Part shown: positions 15,846 through 23,763 of the stretch, piece after piece | How positions within the stretch are numbered: position 1 is the stretch's first letter | How the letters are laid out: each line of letters opens with the position of its first letter | Source of the DNA: Betaproteobacteria bacterium | GTDB taxonomy: Bacteria; Pseudomonadota; Gammaproteobacteria; Burkholderiales; CAIKXV01 | Assembly (NCBI GenBank): GCA_947458835.1 | Contig: CANHBC010000005.1 | Coordinates: 1 to 42,586 of the forward strand | DNA length: 42,586 nucleotides | Direction of reading: 5' to 3' | Notes under the pieces: generated by a model | What the model was told of the DNA's origin: nothing | Seen by the model: only the letters and a program-made list of their open reading frames with translations | The model's database searches: none | Translations under genes and position numbers: made by a program

Positions 15846-17051
15846 TCAGCGCGCGCGCAGCCGCCAGAGGGACACCTGCTCCGCCGCGCGGGCCGCATGA
15901 AGCGGGTCGCGCCGGTCCGCAGCCTTCGGATGCATCGGGCGGGTGTCGGTGCGTCCGGCCACCACGAGGCCGCCTGCTTCGAACATCGACTCCAGCACTG
16001 CCCGGCTGCGCAGGCCGAGGTGCTCCGCCAGGTCGGACAGGACCAGCCAGCCTTCGCCGCCCGGAGTCAGGTGCGCTGCCAGCCCGGAGAGGAAGCCACG
16101 CAGCATGCGACTGTCCGGGTCATAGACGGCGTGCTCGAGCGCAGAACTTGGCCGTGCCGGAAGCCAGGGCGGGTTGCAGACCACCAGCGGTGCCCGGCCG
16201 GGCGGGAACAGGTCGGCCTCCATCACCTGGACTGTCTGCGCCAGGCCGAGCCGGGCCACGTTGTCCTTCGCACAGGTGAGCGCGCGCGGGTCACGATCGG
16301 TCGCGACCACCTGCGCGACGCCGCGTCGCGCCAGCAGCGCGGCCAGCACGCCGGTACCGGTGCCGATGTCGAACGCCAGCGGCACGCCACCCTCGGGCAG
16401 CGGCGCGCGCGCGACCAGGTCGACATACTCGCCGCGGATTGGCGCGAACACGCCGTAGTGCGGGTGGATGCGCCCGGCCAGCGCGGGCACTTCGACGCCG
16501 TTGCGTCGCCATTCGTGGGCGCCAATGAGGCCGAGCAGTTCCCGCAGGGAAGTGACATAGGGCTCGTCGGAGGGCCCGTAGGCTTCCTCGCAGGCAGCGG
16601 CCACGTCTGGCGCGCGGCGCAGCGGGATCACATGGCCGGGGTCGAACGGGATGAGCAGCATCCCGAGCGTGTGCGCGCGCTGCGCCTGGGTCATCCGGTG
16701 CCGGTGGAAGGCGTCGGCGGGTGTGGCCGGCGCGGCAGCCGGCTGGTTGGCGGCCGCGCCCGCGCGGGTGCGTACCTTGTCGCGTGCGCGCTCCTTCGAC
16801 GGCCTGCGGTCGATCCGCCGGGCCAGCGCGATCAGCAACTGGCGGGCGTTCTGGAAGTCACCCTGCCACACCATGCCGGTGCCTTCGCTGGCGAGCCGGA
16901 ATGCGGTGTCGGCCGGCGTGGTGTCGTCTACCGCGACCACGCGTTTGGGTGGCGCGGTGCCGTTTCCTGATCGCCAGCGGACCGACTGGGGTCCGTCGGG
17001 CCCGTTCCAGGCGAGCACGGGATGTCCGGGGGAGTTGGGTGGCAGTGTCAT
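15846..17051 (-). CDS. Class I SAM-dependent methyltransferase (PrmC/RlmG-like core)
   Basis: This 401-residue protein has a SAM-binding motif I, AFDIGTGTG (residues 226-234), an acidic end of strand 2 (ATDRDPRALT), and NPPW (293-296), the motif of methyltransferases that modify a planar nitrogen, as in glutamine or adenine/guanine targets. Residues 1-200 form an unassigned N-terminal domain with a charged Ala/Pro-rich linker (about 84-112). The ATG at 17051 fits the start of conserved text. It is divergent from the Bug receptor gene at 17155. The substrate could be a protein glutamine or an rRNA base; the sequence does not decide. Confidence 0.78.
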   Translation of the reverse strand: MTLPPNSPGHPVLAWNGPDGPQSVRWRSGNGTAPPKRVVAVDDTTPADTAFRLASEGTGMVWQGDFQNARQLLIALARRIDRRPSKERARDKVRTRAGAAANQPAAAPATPADAFHRHRMTQAQRAHTLGMLLIPFDPGHVIPLRRAPDVAAACEEAYGPSDEPYVTSLRELLGLIGAHEWRRNGVEVPALAGRIHPHYGVFAPIRGEYVDLVARAPLPEGGVPLAFDIGTGTGVLAALLARRGVAQVVATDRDPRALTCAKDNVARLGLAQTVQVMEADLFPPGRAPLVVCNPPWLPARPSSALEHAVYDPDSRMLRGFLSGLAAHLTPGGEGWLVLSDLAEHLGLRSRAVLESMFEAGGLVVAGRTDTRPMHPKAADRRDPLHAARAAEQVSLWRLRAR

Positions 17052-17154
17052 GTGGCCGAGTATGCGCGATGTGCAGGATGGCCGCAGGCTGGACAAACCT
17101 CGGAGGCGTGCGCATGATCCTGCGCAAAAGAACCAGTCCACCAGGAGGAAGTCG

Positions 17155-18144
17155 ATGCCATCCGGAACGTTCATCCCGGCCGCCGCGCGGCCGCTGCTGC
17201 TGTCCCTCGGTCTGTCGCTGGCGGCGGTGGTGCCGACCGCACAGGCCCAGGTCACCTTCCCGGTCAAGCCGATCCGACTGATCGTCGGCAGCGCTGCCGG
17301 ATCGGGGCCGGACATCATCGGCCGCGCGATGGCCGATCGGCTGGGCGAGACCTGGGGGCAGCGGATGATCGTCGATCCGCGCCCGGGCGCAGCCGGAGCG
17401 ATCAGCGCAGACCTCGCGCTGGCTGCCGCGCCCGACGGCTACACAATGATGATGCTCACCTCTCAGCTGTTCGTCGCCTCGCAGGTGCTGTCCGGTCTGA
17501 AGTTCGACCTCGGCCGGGACTTCCAGTCGATCGCGCTGATCGGTACGGTGCCCTTCGTGCTGATGGCCAACACCCAGGTGCCGGCCAGGACGCTGAAGGA
17601 ACTGGTCGAACTCGCGCGCAAGGCGCCTGGCACGCTGCGCTACGGCTCGGCAGGCACCGGTGCGTCCGAGCACCTGTCGGGCGTGCTGCTCACGCAGCTG
17701 ACCCGCACCGACATGCTGCACGTCCCGTACAAGGGCGTGCCGCAGGCGATCGCCGATGCGATGGCCAACGAGGTCCAACTCACCTACGCGGTGGTGCCTG
17801 CCGCCATGCCGCATGTCCAGTCGGGCCGGCTGCGCGCGCTCGGCGTGACGACGCCGACGCGTGCCCCCCTGCTGCCCGACGTGCCGTCGATCTCGGAGAT
17901 GGTGCCCGGTTATGCGATGTACGGCTGGTACAGCATCGTTGCGCCGACCGGCACGCCCGCCGCTGTGCTCAACCAGGCCAGCAGCGAGATGGTGCGCGTG
18001 ATGAAGGAGCCTGCCTTCGGCGAACGGCTGAAGGCGCTCGGCGTGGACCTCGTCGCCGGCGACCGGCAGACGCTGGACAAGTGGCGCGCCGAGGAACTGC
18101 AGCGCATCCGCGCAGTGGTCAAGATGGCCGGGGCGAAGCAGTAG
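17155..18144 (+). CDS. Bug-family (TctC) periplasmic solute receptor
   Basis: This 329-residue protein is a tripartite tricarboxylate transporter receptor of the Bug family, which binds small carboxylates in the periplasm. The signal peptide probably ends at A31 (AQA before QVTFP). Two ligand-pocket loops are visible: SAAGSGPDIIGRA, in place of the common PFAPGGPTD, and VDPRPGAAGAIS, in place of VDNRPGAGGNIG; APDGYT also follows. This makes it the most divergent of the six receptors here. A strong ribosome site (AGGAGG) precedes the ATG. No TctA or TctB membrane subunits are adjacent, so it would share a transporter or act as a sensor. It stands alone rather than in the receptor run further on. 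Confidence 0.88.
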   Translation: MPSGTFIPAAARPLLLSLGLSLAAVVPTAQAQVTFPVKPIRLIVGSAAGSGPDIIGRAMADRLGETWGQRMIVDPRPGAAGAISADLALAAAPDGYTMMMLTSQLFVASQVLSGLKFDLGRDFQSIALIGTVPFVLMANTQVPARTLKELVELARKAPGTLRYGSAGTGASEHLSGVLLTQLTRTDMLHVPYKGVPQAIADAMANEVQLTYAVVPAAMPHVQSGRLRALGVTTPTRAPLLPDVPSISEMVPGYAMYGWYSIVAPTGTPAAVLNQASSEMVRVMKEPAFGERLKALGVDLVAGDRQTLDKWRAEELQRIRAVVKMAGAKQ

Positions 18145-18239
18145 CCTCAGGCAGCATTCGCCTCCACTCGTCCGCGTCAGCGGGCGGGTGGAGGTGATGG
18201 CCGGTCGCGATCATCCAAGCGGGCCATGGCTGCTCGAGA

Positions 18240-18566
18240 TCAACCCGGTGCGCGTCTTGAACGCGGCTCGCCCGGGTACCCGTCTGCCCTCGGGGCGGCG
18301 GCGTCGAAGTATGGATGGTTGTTCCGATGTACCCGTCCGGTGGTGATCGCCTCGTCGAGCGGTTCATCCTTCAGGATGCGCCCGCCAGGGACGAACCACG
18401 ATCCGCGGGCCGGCTCGTTGGTACGCAGGCCCATCAGCAGCCGCCCGACATCATCGGGGAGCACCAGGTCGATCGAGACCAGCGGTGCATCACGCACCAC
18501 GGCCAGGAACGCGTCGCGCGCGAGCGGCCGGGCCTTCGACGCACGCGGTGCGGGCGACTGCTTCAT
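18240..18566 (-). pseudogene. gmm: gmm (GDP-mannose mannosyl hydrolase) with internal deletion
   Basis: The first part matches GDP-mannose mannosyl hydrolases: DAPLVSIDLVLPDDVGRLLM, then LRTNEPARGSWFVPGGRI and KDEPLDEAI, the start of the Nudix box. The text then jumps to VHRNNHPYFDAA, which corresponds to the very end of the family, leaving out the rest of the Nudix box (the REUxEE part) and about 60-70 residues. Total length is 108, against about 155-160 for the intact enzyme. The reading frame is kept across the junction, so a peptide could be made, but the metal-binding glutamates are gone. It lies 4 bases after a small membrane gene on the same strand. No other nucleotide-sugar genes are nearby. 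Confidence 0.68.
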
Positions 18567-18570
18567 GTGC

Positions 18571-18759
18571 TCAGCGCCCCCGGTCTCGCCCGAGCCATAT
18601 CGTGGCGGCCAGCGAGGCGAACATCACGCACAGGACGATGCGCATCATCGGAAGCGGGGCGTCCGGGTCGGCTACGGTGGGCCAGGCCGAGTACGTCATC
18701 ACGGCCCAGTACAGGGCGAACGCAAGGCTGGTGGCGGCGGCGATCAGGGGGCGGCTCAT
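18571..18759 (-). CDS. Small two-span membrane protein
   Basis: This 62-residue protein has two hydrophobic segments, LIAAATSLAFALYWAVMTYSA (shortened span about residues 5-24) and RIVLCVMFASLAATIWLG (about 41-58), joined by an acidic, Pro-rich loop, and ends in a basic tail (RDRGR). The ATG at 18759 is chosen because it begins just before the first span; an alternative start at 18816 would add 19 unlikely residues. The stop is 4 bases before the gmm remnant's start, so the two may have been an operon. No family is recognised. Confidence 0.5.
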   Translation of the reverse strand: MSRPLIAAATSLAFALYWAVMTYSAWPTVADPDAPLPMMRIVLCVMFASLAATIWLGRDRGR

Positions 18760-18821
18760 CGGTGCATGCTGGAATGACGGAGGCACGAGGGTGAACGAGC
18801 GCCAGCCGCAGCGCAAGGGTC

Positions 18822-18850
18822 TTGCCGACCGATGTCCGATCGGCGATAAC
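18822..18850 (+). promoter_or_regulatory. Possible sigma-70 promoter for the RidA gene
   Basis: TTGCCG (18822-18827) and GATAAC (18845-18850) are separated by 17 bases and each matches its consensus at four of six places. The predicted start would leave a leader of about 60 bases before the ATG at 18918, with GAGGAGG as ribosome site. Confidence 0.42.
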
Positions 18851-18917
18851 GCGAGCGTTCCTTTACGCTTTTCCTCTCTGCGTTTCCTTCCCCCGCAATC
18901 CGATCCGAGGAGGCACG

Positions 18918-19406
18918 ATGGGCGTCATCGAGTCGAAGCTCGCGGCAATGGGCCTGTCCCTGCCGCCCACCCACCCGTACCCGAGTCCGAACCGCACGGC
19001 CGCCGTGAAGGTCGGCAACCTGCTGTTCCTGTCGGGACACGGCACCGGCCGCCAGGCGATGTCGCTCGGAATCAAGCAGTACGGCAAGGTCGGCGCCGAG
19101 GTCACCGAGCAGGAGGCGCAACTGTGCGCTCGGTCGGTCGCGCTCGCGATGATGGCCTCGATCAAGGCGGCGGTGGGTGACCTCGACCGGGTGCGGCGGG
19201 TGATCCGGCTGTACGGCATGGTGAACAGTGCGCCCGGCTTCGACCGCCAGTTCTCGGTGATCGATGGTGCCTCCGACCTCTTCCATGAGCTGTGGGGGCC
19301 GGAGTTCGGATGCCATGCGCGCGCCGCGGTCGGCATCGCCGAACTGCCGCGCGGGGCGGTGCTGGAGATCATGGGCGAGTTCGAACTGCATCCGGACCCC
19401 GCGTGA
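18918..19406 (+). CDS. RidA (YjgF/UK114) family protein
   Basis: This 162-residue protein is a RidA-type enamine/imine deaminase, of the longer (about 150-160) subgroup rather than the 128-residue canonical form. Recognisable text includes VKVGNLLFLSGHG near residues 32-44, the segment QLCARSVALAMMASIKAAVG and the closing AAVGIAELPRGAVLEI, which carries the usual A-x-x-V/I-x-x-LPxGA-VEIE pattern. The arginine of RidA's active site (RxAV near the end) is represented by CHARAAVG. There is a strong ribosome site, GAGGAGG. It faces the CMD gene tail to tail. Related proteins detoxify reactive enamines or act in catabolism; the role here is not fixed. Confidence 0.85.
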   Translation: MGVIESKLAAMGLSLPPTHPYPSPNRTAAVKVGNLLFLSGHGTGRQAMSLGIKQYGKVGAEVTEQEAQLCARSVALAMMASIKAAVGDLDRVRRVIRLYGMVNSAPGFDRQFSVIDGASDLFHELWGPEFGCHARAAVGIAELPRGAVLEIMGEFELHPDPA

Positions 19407-19462
19407 TGCCTGGCCCCGCGGGGTGGTGCCCGCCCGCGCTCTCGTCGCGTTAACTTCCCGCG

Positions 19463-19873
19463 TCAGCCGCTGGCCGCGGCGTCGAACGCCGCATCGACCG
19501 GTACCTGCAGGCCGGTGGCCAGCAGGTTGGTCCGGCCGGCCAGTGAAACGATCGCCAGCAGTTCTGCATGCTGAGCGTCGGTCATGCCTTTCGCGCGCGC
19601 GGCCGCAGTGTGCGAATGCACGCAGTAGCTGCAACCGTTGGCGATCGAGACGGCGACGTAGAGCATCTCTTTCACCAGCGGGTCGAGCGCGGTGGGCGTG
19701 GCCATCAGCGCCTTCACGTCGTTCCAGGTGCGTTCCAGCAGCGGGGGGTCGAAGGCGAGCGATCGCCACAGGTTGTTGACGAAGTCGGTCCTGCGGGTCG
19801 TGCGGATATCGTCGAACACCGCCTTCACGCGCGGATCGGATTCCGGGTCGGAGGGGGGGCGTACGGTGGTCAT
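19463..19873 (-). CDS. Carboxymuconolactone decarboxylase/AhpD-like protein
   Basis: This 136-residue protein carries the AhpD-like redox motif C81-S-Y-C84 followed by H88 (NGCSYCVHSH), with E69 in VKEMLYVAVS, the usual proton-relay partners. That makes a peroxidase- or thiol-related role more likely than lactone decarboxylation. The ATG at 19873 begins the conserved text MTTVRPP; upstream frame is less protein-like. It is divergent from the CocE-like gene at 20056 and convergent with RidA. No peroxiredoxin gene is adjacent. Confidence 0.85.
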   Translation of the reverse strand: MTTVRPPSDPESDPRVKAVFDDIRTTRRTDFVNNLWRSLAFDPPLLERTWNDVKALMATPTALDPLVKEMLYVAVSIANGCSYCVHSHTAAARAKGMTDAQHAELLAIVSLAGRTNLLATGLQVPVDAAFDAAASG

Positions 19874-19992
19874 GGTGTCTCGTCGAGGCGGCAGATGGAT
19901 CGGGTTCAGGCGCGTGCGGCGGGCGGGGTGGAGCAGGGCCGACAAGGATAGCAAGCGCGCGCGCGGGGGCGGCACGCAAGGACGGCACGCGG

Positions 19993-20022
19993 TTGACGCA
20001 GCGTCGAGCGGCGCACGATACT
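19993..20022 (+). promoter_or_regulatory. Possible sigma-70 promoter for the CocE/NonD gene
   Basis: TTGACG (19993-19998) and GATACT (20017-20022) are 18 bases apart. The -35 matches five of six consensus bases and the -10 four of six. A start near 20030 would leave a leader of about 26 bases to the ATG at 20056. Confidence 0.45.
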
Positions 20023-20055
20023 CCGACACCTTTCCAGCCCAGCACGTCCGACGCC

Positions 20056-21738
20056 ATGAGCCAGCCGCCCGAGACCATCGTCACCGACCATTTCATCCTC
20101 GAGCGGGACGTCGACGTCCCGATGCGCGATGCGGCAAGGCTCAAGGCAGACGTGTTCCGTCCGAAGGACGGTGGCCGGGTGCCCGCGCTGCTCAACTTCG
20201 GGCCCTACCAGAAGGACAAGCCGTGGACGCCGCCGGCCGACCTCGAGGAGAAGAACAATCCCTGGATGAACTGGGAGACGGTGAACCCCGAATGGTGGGT
20301 GCCGCGTGGCTACGCCTCGGTGCGCGTGGATGCGCGGGGCACCGGCAAGTCGTCCGGCCAGTACGACCCGTGGTCGCGCGCCGAATCGGTCGACTTCCAT
20401 GACGCGATCGAATGGGCGGCCGCGCAGCCGTGGTGCAACGGCAACGTCGGGCTGTCCGGCGTGTCCTACTATGCGATCAACCAGTGGTTCGCGGCCAACC
20501 AGCAGCCACCGTCGCTCAAGGCGATCGTTCCCTGGGAAGGGTTCGCCGACATCTACCGCGACGCGCTCTACCATGGCGGCATCCTGTCGCTGTTCATGAC
20601 CAACTGGTTCACGGCACACCTGCTGCACCACACGCTCGGCCGCGCGTCGCATATCCACCCCGACACCTGGCAGAAGAACACGCTGCACTTCTGGCTCACC
20701 AACAACCTCGACAGCGGCGCTTTCTATGGCGCACAGGCCCGCTGGGAGGACATCAAGGTGCCCTTCCTGTCGGTGGGCAACTGGACCGGCATGGGCCTGC
20801 ACTTGCGCGGCAACACCGAGGCGTGGATGCGCTCGAAGTCGCCGCACCGCAAATTGCGCATGCAGGGCGGCACGCACGTGCACCCGTACTACTCGGAAGA
20901 AGGCCGGCAGGACCAGCTGCGCTTCTTCGATTACTGGCTCAAGGGCGTGCAGAACGGGGTGATGGACGAGCCGCGCGTCAAGCTCGCCATCCGCCGCGGC
21001 AACAACCAGTACGACTGGCGGTTCGAGAACGAATGGCCGATCGCACGCACCCAGTGGACGAAGCTCTACTTCGATCTGTCGAAGCCGGCTGTGGATGACG
21101 TACCGCTGAGCGGCACGCTGGTCCCGCACAACCCTGCCGAGGCGAGCCAGGTCACCTATGCAGCGACCGGGCTCGGCTCGATGGGTTCTACCTCCGCGGC
21201 ATCCGCGCAGGTGATGGGCGGTGGCATCAAGCCCGGCATGGGCGTGGCCCTGGTCACCCCGCCGATGCCCGAGGACATGGAGGTCACCGGCCCGCTCGCC
21301 GCCACGCTCTGGGTGTCGAGCAGCACCGAGGACATGGACCTGTTCCTGACCCTGCGCCACTTCGACGCCGAGGGCCACGAGATCATGGAGACCGGCCAGC
21401 AGGGTACGCCCGTGCCGGTTGCCAAAGGCTGGTTGCGCGTGTCGCACCGCGAGCTCGACCCTGATCTGACATTGCCCTACCGTCCCTACCATCGCCACAA
21501 GCGCCGGCTGTTCCTCGAGCCGGGCGAAGTGGTGCAGGTGCAGGTCGAGATCTGGCCCACGTCGATGGTGTTCGCGAAAGGCCACCGGCTGCGCCTGGAC
21601 GTGCAGCCCCGCGACGGCGTGGGCAGCCAGTCCTACATGCACTATCACGCCGACTACAACACCGGCACCAACACGGTCCACGCCGGGGGTGAGTACGAGT
21701 CGTTCCTGCTGTTGCCGGTGATCCCCAAGGCGGGCTGA
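20056..21738 (+). CDS. CocE/NonD-family hydrolase (peptidase S15 type)
   Basis: This 560-residue protein has an alpha/beta-hydrolase core (about 1-330) and a C-terminal X-Pro-dipeptidyl-peptidase-like jelly-roll domain (about 360-555, with WVSSSTEDMDLFLTLRHF). The nucleophile is S137 in GLSGVSYYA. The likely histidine is in GGTHVHPYY. At the place where CocE has the Asp motif GWYD, this protein reads GNWTGMGLH, so the canonical acid is not seen, as in other members of the NonD group. There is no signal peptide. Members cleave esters, amides or antibiotics; the substrate is unknown. A candidate promoter lies just upstream. Confidence 0.85.
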   Translation: MSQPPETIVTDHFILERDVDVPMRDAARLKADVFRPKDGGRVPALLNFGPYQKDKPWTPPADLEEKNNPWMNWETVNPEWWVPRGYASVRVDARGTGKSSGQYDPWSRAESVDFHDAIEWAAAQPWCNGNVGLSGVSYYAINQWFAANQQPPSLKAIVPWEGFADIYRDALYHGGILSLFMTNWFTAHLLHHTLGRASHIHPDTWQKNTLHFWLTNNLDSGAFYGAQARWEDIKVPFLSVGNWTGMGLHLRGNTEAWMRSKSPHRKLRMQGGTHVHPYYSEEGRQDQLRFFDYWLKGVQNGVMDEPRVKLAIRRGNNQYDWRFENEWPIARTQWTKLYFDLSKPAVDDVPLSGTLVPHNPAEASQVTYAATGLGSMGSTSAASAQVMGGGIKPGMGVALVTPPMPEDMEVTGPLAATLWVSSSTEDMDLFLTLRHFDAEGHEIMETGQQGTPVPVAKGWLRVSHRELDPDLTLPYRPYHRHKRRLFLEPGEVVQVQVEIWPTSMVFAKGHRLRLDVQPRDGVGSQSYMHYHADYNTGTNTVHAGGEYESFLLLPVIPKAG

Positions 21739-21771
21739 GCGCGGCCGGCAGGGCTCATGCGCGCGGCGGCG

Positions 21772-21795
21772 CACCGGTGGCCGGCCTCACCGGTG
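21772..21795. terminator. Possible two-way terminator hairpin between convergent genes
   Basis: CACCGGTG (21772-21779) and CACCGGTG (21788-21795) are complementary because the octamer is its own reverse complement; the loop is eight bases. The right arm overlaps the stop of the SMP-30 gene. It lies between two converging genes, but no T-run follows in either direction. Confidence 0.38.
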
Positions 21796-22728
21796 CGAGC
21801 GCAGCACCCGGCCTGCTACCGGCACCGGCGCGGTGAGGATGCATCCTGCCTCTGAGTCGACGATGTACAGCGTGCGCCGGTCCGCGCCACCGTGGGCGAC
21901 GTTGGTCACCACATCGCTGGCCGGCGAATCGATACGCAGCAACGGCTCGCCGCGACGGTCGAACAGCCAGACGGCGCCCATGTCCGGGTGCGCCACGGCG
22001 AGACCGTCGGACTCGTCGATCGCCATGCCGTCCGGACCTCGCCCGCCGGAGAGCTGCACGAAGAGGCCCATCCGCGCGACACCGCCGGCCGGGTTCTGCG
22101 CGGTCGGGGCGAGCAGCGGCAGGCGCCATATTGCGTTGGCACGGGTGACCGCGACATGCAGCGTATCCTGCCGGCCGTTCAGTACCAGCCCGTTGGGGCT
22201 GGGCAGCTGGCCGGCGAGCCGGTCGAGCGCGCCGTCGGTGCGCAGCCGGTACACCCGCCCGGTCGGGTCGTCCAACGCGGTCTGTCCCTGGTCGGTGAAG
22301 TACAGGTCGCCGTTGTCCGCGAAGGTCAGGTCATTGAGGCCCTTGAACCGCTCGGCGCGATAGCCGTCGAGTACCTGCTTCACCTGGCCGCTCAGCGGAT
22401 CGAGTTCGAGCAGTCCCTGCCGGTAGTCGGCGACCAGGATGCGTCCGTCGGCATCGATGGCCAGTCCGTTGGGCTCGCCGTCGTACTCGGCCACCAGCGA
22501 GAAGGTACCGCCGGCGTCGACTCGGAAGATGCGGCCGTAGGGGATGTCGGTCACGTACAGGTTGCCGGCGCGGTCGAACGCCGGACCCTCGAGGAAGCAG
22601 CCGTTCCTGGGCACGCTGCGTCCCGACGCCATGCGTTGTGCGGACAGCCGGCGCGTGCGGAAGGTCGCCGGCAGTTCGGCGAACACGCGGGCGGTGATTC
22701 GCGGCGGAGGGGCGAACAGTGTGCTCAT
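21787..22728 (-). CDS. SMP-30/gluconolactonase-family lactonase
   Basis: This 313-residue protein is a six-bladed beta-propeller of the SMP-30/gluconolactonase/LRE type. The usual metal ligands can be located: E47 in LEGPAF, the asparagine in SPNGLVL, the asparagine/aspartate of FKGLNDLTF, and aspartate in GPDGMAIDESDGL. Repeated NLYVTD, GRILVADY and DLYFTD strands mark the blades. No signal peptide is seen. Such enzymes open sugar lactones, which suits the sugar-acid genes further on. The ATG at 22728 begins the conserved text and lies 25 bases after the GntR gene, so regulator and lactonase are probably cotranscribed. Confidence 0.85.
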   Translation of the reverse strand: MSTLFAPPPRITARVFAELPATFRTRRLSAQRMASGRSVPRNGCFLEGPAFDRAGNLYVTDIPYGRIFRVDAGGTFSLVAEYDGEPNGLAIDADGRILVADYRQGLLELDPLSGQVKQVLDGYRAERFKGLNDLTFADNGDLYFTDQGQTALDDPTGRVYRLRTDGALDRLAGQLPSPNGLVLNGRQDTLHVAVTRANAIWRLPLLAPTAQNPAGGVARMGLFVQLSGGRGPDGMAIDESDGLAVAHPDMGAVWLFDRRGEPLLRIDSPASDVVTNVAHGGADRRTLYIVDSEAGCILTAPVPVAGRVLRSHR

Positions 22729-22753
22729 CGGGGAATACGTTCCATCGGTCGGG

Positions 22754-23737
22754 TCAGAAGTGGGGCACAGCGTCCAGTTCGCCGCGGCCACCGGGGCCGA
22801 TTGCCGGTGGGTCGCTCCCGAGCAGGTCGGCCTTCACCTGGCGGATGTCCTCGAGGTGCGAACGCAGCAGGCGTGCCGCCTGCTCGCGCCGCCCCGCCTC
22901 GATCAGGTCGAGCAGTGCCAGGTGCTCGCGCGCGGCGGCGACGAAGGCGCGCGTCTCGCGGAACGGACGGTACACGATCAGCCGGCGCAGGCGGTTCGCA
23001 CGCTGGCTCGCCTCGATGAAGAAGGGGTTGCCGCAGCAGCCGACGATCGTCGCGTGGAAGCGCGTGCCGATGTCGAACCATTCGTTGCTGCTCAGGCGCG
23101 GCGTGCGTGACTGCACCAGTTCCTCCTGCTCGGCGCGGACCCTGGCGAATGCTGCGGTATCGATCCGGTAGCCGGGCTCGAGCAGCGCCGCCGGTTCGAT
23201 CGCCAGGCGGAAACGGTAGCTCGCTGCGTGGGCCTCCGCGGAATCGAGCACCGGCAGGAAGCGCCAGCCGTAGCCCGGACGGCGCTCGATCCAGCGCTCC
23301 TGGGCCATGCGGGTGAGGTTCTGGCGCAGCACCGCTCCGGTGACCCTGTAGCGCTCGGCGAGCAGGGTCTCGGTCACGAACTCCGGCAGCCGGCCGGCCA
23401 GCCGATCGGCCGCGATCTGCAGGTAGGGCTGGGTCGCCTCCGGTTCGGCCAGCGCGCGCACCGCCTGCGCATGGGCATCGCGGTCGCCGGTGACCACGAA
23501 GCCGCGGTGCGGCTCGCGCGCGGCGACGCCACCCGCCTCGAGCAGGCGCAGCGCGCGCTCGATCGGCGAGCGCGACACATCATGGCGCAGCGCGAGTTCC
23601 GCGCCCTTGAGCCGTGCGCCGGGTGGCAGCGCTCCGGATCCGATTTCGACCAGGATGCGCCGGGCGATGCGTCGCACCAGCGGCGTGGCGGGACCGTGTT
23701 CCAGCCACCCACCTGCGGACGTCGGGGATGCGGCCAT
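22754..23737 (-). CDS. GntR-family regulator with two winged-helix domains and FCD domain
   Basis: This 327-residue regulator is longer than the usual 220-260 of the FadR/FCD group. It begins with a GntR winged helix (about residues 18-84, with LKGAELALRHDVSRSPIERAL). A second winged-helix-like region follows (about 103-162, with LLAERYRVTGAVLRQNLTRM and a W-helix wing GYGWRF). Residues about 172-305 form an FCD effector-binding domain with histidines and aspartates expected to hold a metal (SNEWFDIGTRFHATIV, EHLALLDLIEAG). FCD regulators usually respond to carboxylic acids. It lies between the lactonase and the Ldh-family gene in one direction, 26 bases after the latter, and is a candidate binder of the inverted repeat at 24924-24955. 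Confidence 0.87.
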   Translation of the reverse strand: MAASPTSAGGWLEHGPATPLVRRIARRILVEIGSGALPPGARLKGAELALRHDVSRSPIERALRLLEAGGVAAREPHRGFVVTGDRDAHAQAVRALAEPEATQPYLQIAADRLAGRLPEFVTETLLAERYRVTGAVLRQNLTRMAQERWIERRPGYGWRFLPVLDSAEAHAASYRFRLAIEPAALLEPGYRIDTAAFARVRAEQEELVQSRTPRLSSNEWFDIGTRFHATIVGCCGNPFFIEASQRANRLRRLIVYRPFRETRAFVAAAREHLALLDLIEAGRREQAARLLRSHLEDIRQVKADLLGSDPPAIGPGGRGELDAVPHF

Positions 23738-23763
23738 GTGCGGGTCGTGGATGGCCGCGCGGT

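Noticed and set aside
18119-18367. Separate minus-strand gene in front of the Bug receptor's end
   Set aside because: It overlaps the gmm remnant in another frame and carries no recognisable text.
19418-19430. CCCCGCGGGG as a terminator after RidA
   Set aside because: It is a perfect palindrome without a loop and has no T-run; it cannot form a usual hairpin.
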